Shown: one piece after another, positions 4,900 through 6,793 of the stretch
How positions within the stretch are numbered: position 1 is the stretch's first letter
Layout: each line of letters opens with the position of its first letter
Assembly (NCBI GenBank): GCA_023441845.1
Contig: JAEZNF010000359.1
Coordinates: forward strand, 1 to 6,793
Source of the DNA: Bacillota bacterium
GTDB taxonomy: Bacteria > Bacillota > Clostridia > Acetivibrionales > DSM-2933
Reading direction: 5' to 3'
Length of the DNA: 6,793 nucleotides
Notes under the pieces: generated by a model
Seen by the model: only the letters and a program-made list of their open reading frames with translations
Database searches by the model: none
Told to the model about the DNA's origin: nothing
Position numbers and translations under genes: made by a program

Positions 4900-6792
4900 T
4901 TACTTACGAAGCATCAATTTTGTGCGTTTGACAATCTGGACTATTATAAGCGGTACTATTGATAAAAGAGCAATACTCCCGAATTGTTGGCTATTTAGAA
5001 TACTTACTTCAAAGATTTTGTGCAAAGGTTTTAATAACAGTACAGCTGATAGCAATAAAGCACCTAATATCAATGCCAGGTAACTAAATGGATTGGTCCA
5101 CAATGTTTTTAGGGAAAGAGGAGCATCACTTCTACAGTTCAAGCCATGAACAAGGCGAGATAAGCTTAACGTTGCGAACGCCATTGTCATACCATCTCCG
5201 TGACCGTCGTGCTTATAACCCAAATAATAAGCAATCATGGTAACAGCGGCAATGATTGCGCCTTCATAAAGCACCTGTAATCCAAAAGCCTTATCAAGGA
5301 TTGGCTTTTTTGCGTCCCTAGGCTTATCTTTCATTAACTCACCGTGAGCCGGTTCAAGACCAATAGCTATGGCCGGCAAGCTGTCTGTTAAAAGATTAAT
5401 AAAGAGTAAATGAACGGCTGAAAAAGGCGGCAGCAATCCCACAATTGAGGCATAAACTACTGCCAAAATGCCTGCCGTATTACCTGATAGTAAGAATCGC
5501 ACCGCATTTTTAATGTTCCCATAAATGCTTCGGCCATTGTTAATAGCCTTGACAATGGTGGAGAAATTATCATCTGTTAATACCATACTTGCTGCATCTT
5601 TTGCCACTTCTGTCCCTGTAATGCCCATGGCAATCCCGATATCCGCCCGTTTGAGAGCAGGGGCATCATTGACACCGTCTCCTGTCATGCCAACCACATG
5701 ACCAAGAGCTTGCCAGGCGCTAACTATACGTATCTTATGTTCCGGTGACACCCTTGCATAGACAGATATTTTCGGAACTAAAGCAACAAGCTCTTCCTCT
5801 GAAAGATGTTCTATATCCGCACCTTCCAAGGCTTGATCCCCTTCTTTTAAAATGCCGATTTGCCGTGCTATGGCAGAGGCAGTCACTTTGTGATCTCCAG
5901 TTATCATTATCGGTTTAATGCCTGCAGATAAACATTTTTCTACAGCATCTTTAGATTCAACTCTTGGCGGGTCCATCATAGCAACCAGTCCAAAGAGAAT
6001 CATCTCATCTTCATTTGCAAATGTTAAGGTATCTTCCTGTACTTCTTTCCAAGCAAAGGCTAAGACACGCAAACCCTGGTTTGAGAGTTCAAAGTTCATT
6101 TTATTATACATATCTTTATCTGTCTGTGTAATAGGACGAACCCCTTCTGCTGTCTCGATATGCGTCGAACGTTTTAAGAGGACATCCATGGCGCCCTTCG
6201 TGAAAACAACTGCTTTACCGTCAATGTGGTGTAATGTGGTCATAAGCTTTCTGTCACTATCGAAGGGCAGCTCTGAAATACGCGGCGTGATTTCACGAAC
6301 AATCAATTCATCTAAATGAAGACGTTCGCCAAGATCAACCAGGGCAATTTCTGTTGGGTCACCAATATTTTTTTCTTTGGTTGTAATTGCGTCACTACAT
6401 AAAAGACCTGCCATCACCAGTTTATAATGAAGCTTATTCTCTTTGTCTATAGCATCAACATCAATTAACTTATTGTCTGTAAATATCTTTTGCACTGTCA
6501 TTTTATTTTGAGTTAATGTCCCTGTTTTATCCGAGCAAATTATTGATATACTGCCTAAACTCTCAACAGAGTGAAGCTTTCGAATGATTGCGTTTTCTTC
6601 TGCAAGCTTTCTTGTTCCTAATGCGAGGACTATTGTAACAATTGAACTCAGTGCTTCAGGAATTGCCGCCACTGCAAGAGATATGGCAAACATGAGAGAA
6701 TCCATAACAGGCGTGCCGCGATACAAACTCAGTCCAAATACTATGCCGGAAATGATGATAATCAACAGCGCAAGTTTTTTCCCGAAACTATC
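4900..6792 (-). CDS. P-type cation-transporting ATPase, probable Ca2+ pump (type II), C-terminal 630 residues
   Basis: The frame is open from the right window edge to TAA 4902-4900. The start and about 250 residues (M1-M2, actuator domain) lie outside; a TTG at 6765 is internal. The enzyme uses ATP to export cations across the membrane. Fragment positions: M3 (about 5-26); M4 with PEAL (45-48); the phosphorylated Asp in ICSDKTGTLTQNK (88-92 is DKTGT); the nucleotide-site FTKGA (197-201); DPPR; MITGDHK (298-300 is TGD); and hinge GMTGDGVNDAPALKRADIGIAMG (370-378 is TGDGVNDAP). M5-M10 complete the protein. M6 carries NLLTDSLPAIAIGLEP, typical of Ca2+ pumps. M5 reads SGNTAG, lacking the second acidic ligand of SERCA site I, which suggests one ion per cycle. 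The C-terminus looks natural and undamaged, although it abuts the kinase fragment tail-to-tail. Ca2+ specificity is inferred; another divalent cation is possible. Confidence 0.93.
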   Translation of the reverse strand, partial: DSFGKKLALLIIIISGIVFGLSLYRGTPVMDSLMFAISLAVAAIPEALSSIVTIVLALGTRKLAEENAIIRKLHSVESLGSISIICSDKTGTLTQNKMTVQKIFTDNKLIDVDAIDKENKLHYKLVMAGLLCSDAITTKEKNIGDPTEIALVDLGERLHLDELIVREITPRISELPFDSDRKLMTTLHHIDGKAVVFTKGAMDVLLKRSTHIETAEGVRPITQTDKDMYNKMNFELSNQGLRVLAFAWKEVQEDTLTFANEDEMILFGLVAMMDPPRVESKDAVEKCLSAGIKPIMITGDHKVTASAIARQIGILKEGDQALEGADIEHLSEEELVALVPKISVYARVSPEHKIRIVSAWQALGHVVGMTGDGVNDAPALKRADIGIAMGITGTEVAKDAASMVLTDDNFSTIVKAINNGRSIYGNIKNAVRFLLSGNTAGILAVVYASIVGLLPPFSAVHLLFINLLTDSLPAIAIGLEPAHGELMKDKPRDAKKPILDKAFGLQVLYEGAIIAAVTMIAYYLGYKHDGHGDGMTMAFATLSLSRLVHGLNCRSDAPLSLKTLWTNPFSYLALILGALLLSAVLLLKPLHKIFEVSILNSQQFGSIALLSIVPLIIVQIVKRTKLMLRK

Positions 6793-6793
6793 C

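Larger units (their letters stand above)
4716..4931 (+). pseudogene. Sensor histidine kinase, N-terminal fragment only
   Basis: ATG 4716 is preceded by GGTGA (4706-4710), five bases upstream. The product begins MFKKKIAFKL and continues with one membrane helix (about residues 9-31), then IQVFRQYAFDSHQKTMLERA. This is the usual start of a membrane-bound kinase paired with an OmpR-type regulator. Kinase-like sequence ends near position 4863. The rest of the frame, to TGA 4929-4931, is unrelated and runs antisense into the last codons of the ATPase gene. The sensor loop, HAMP, His-box and ATPase domains are all missing, about 400 residues. With the broken regulator upstream it forms a dead two-component pair. 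The call rests on a short N-terminus plus context, so the kinase identity is good but not certain. Confidence 0.75.

Noticed and set aside
5918..6319. Plus-strand open frame of 133 codons.
   Set aside because: It is antisense to conserved P-type ATPase domains; a shadow frame.

Overview
The window looks like chromosome from an anaerobic, low-GC Firmicute, most likely a clostridial-type bacterium. This is inferred from AT-rich spacers, strong GGAG-type ribosome binding sites, a clostridial-style HD-GYP protein and a Gly/Met-rich DUF2680-like protein. No rRNA, tRNA, CRISPR array or transposase is visible.

Layout, left to right. (1) Positions 1-601, minus strand: the first 200 codons of selO (protein adenylyltransferase, YdiU/SelO family), cut by the window edge. 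(2) A divergent spacer (602-878) with a very good extended -10 promoter reading right. (3) 879-1905, plus: a stand-alone HD-GYP protein, a probable cyclic-di-GMP phosphodiesterase. (4) A roughly 255-base spacer with an 11-bp perfect inverted repeat, then a LysR-type regulator on the minus strand (2163-2402) that keeps only its DNA-binding domain. (5) 2575-3582, plus: an intact YeiH/UPF0324 membrane protein, divergent from the LysR remnant as in the classical yeiE-yeiH arrangement. The shared spacer carries three copies of an ATTATGA element.

(6) The most notable part is 3760-4931, a graveyard of one locus. A DUF2680-like gene (minus) and an OmpR-type response regulator (plus) are joined head-to-head at about 4056-4060. 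Both 5' ends and the whole promoter region between them are missing. The response regulator also carries an in-frame TAG and a one-base frameshift. The following sensor kinase is reduced to its first roughly 50 residues and stops against the tail of the next gene. A perfect 18-bp hairpin sits immediately before the kinase start. (7) 4900-6792, minus: the C-terminal 630 residues of a P-type cation ATPase, probably Ca2+-transporting, with its start outside the window.

The intact genes (selO, HD-GYP, yeiH, ATPase) show no common pathway. The window reads as housekeeping and accessory genes with a decayed signalling locus in the middle. I do not see strong evidence for a new multi-gene system. 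The interesting signals are the deletion junction, the layered pseudogenization, the hairpin at the kinase start and the operator array beside the truncated LysR.
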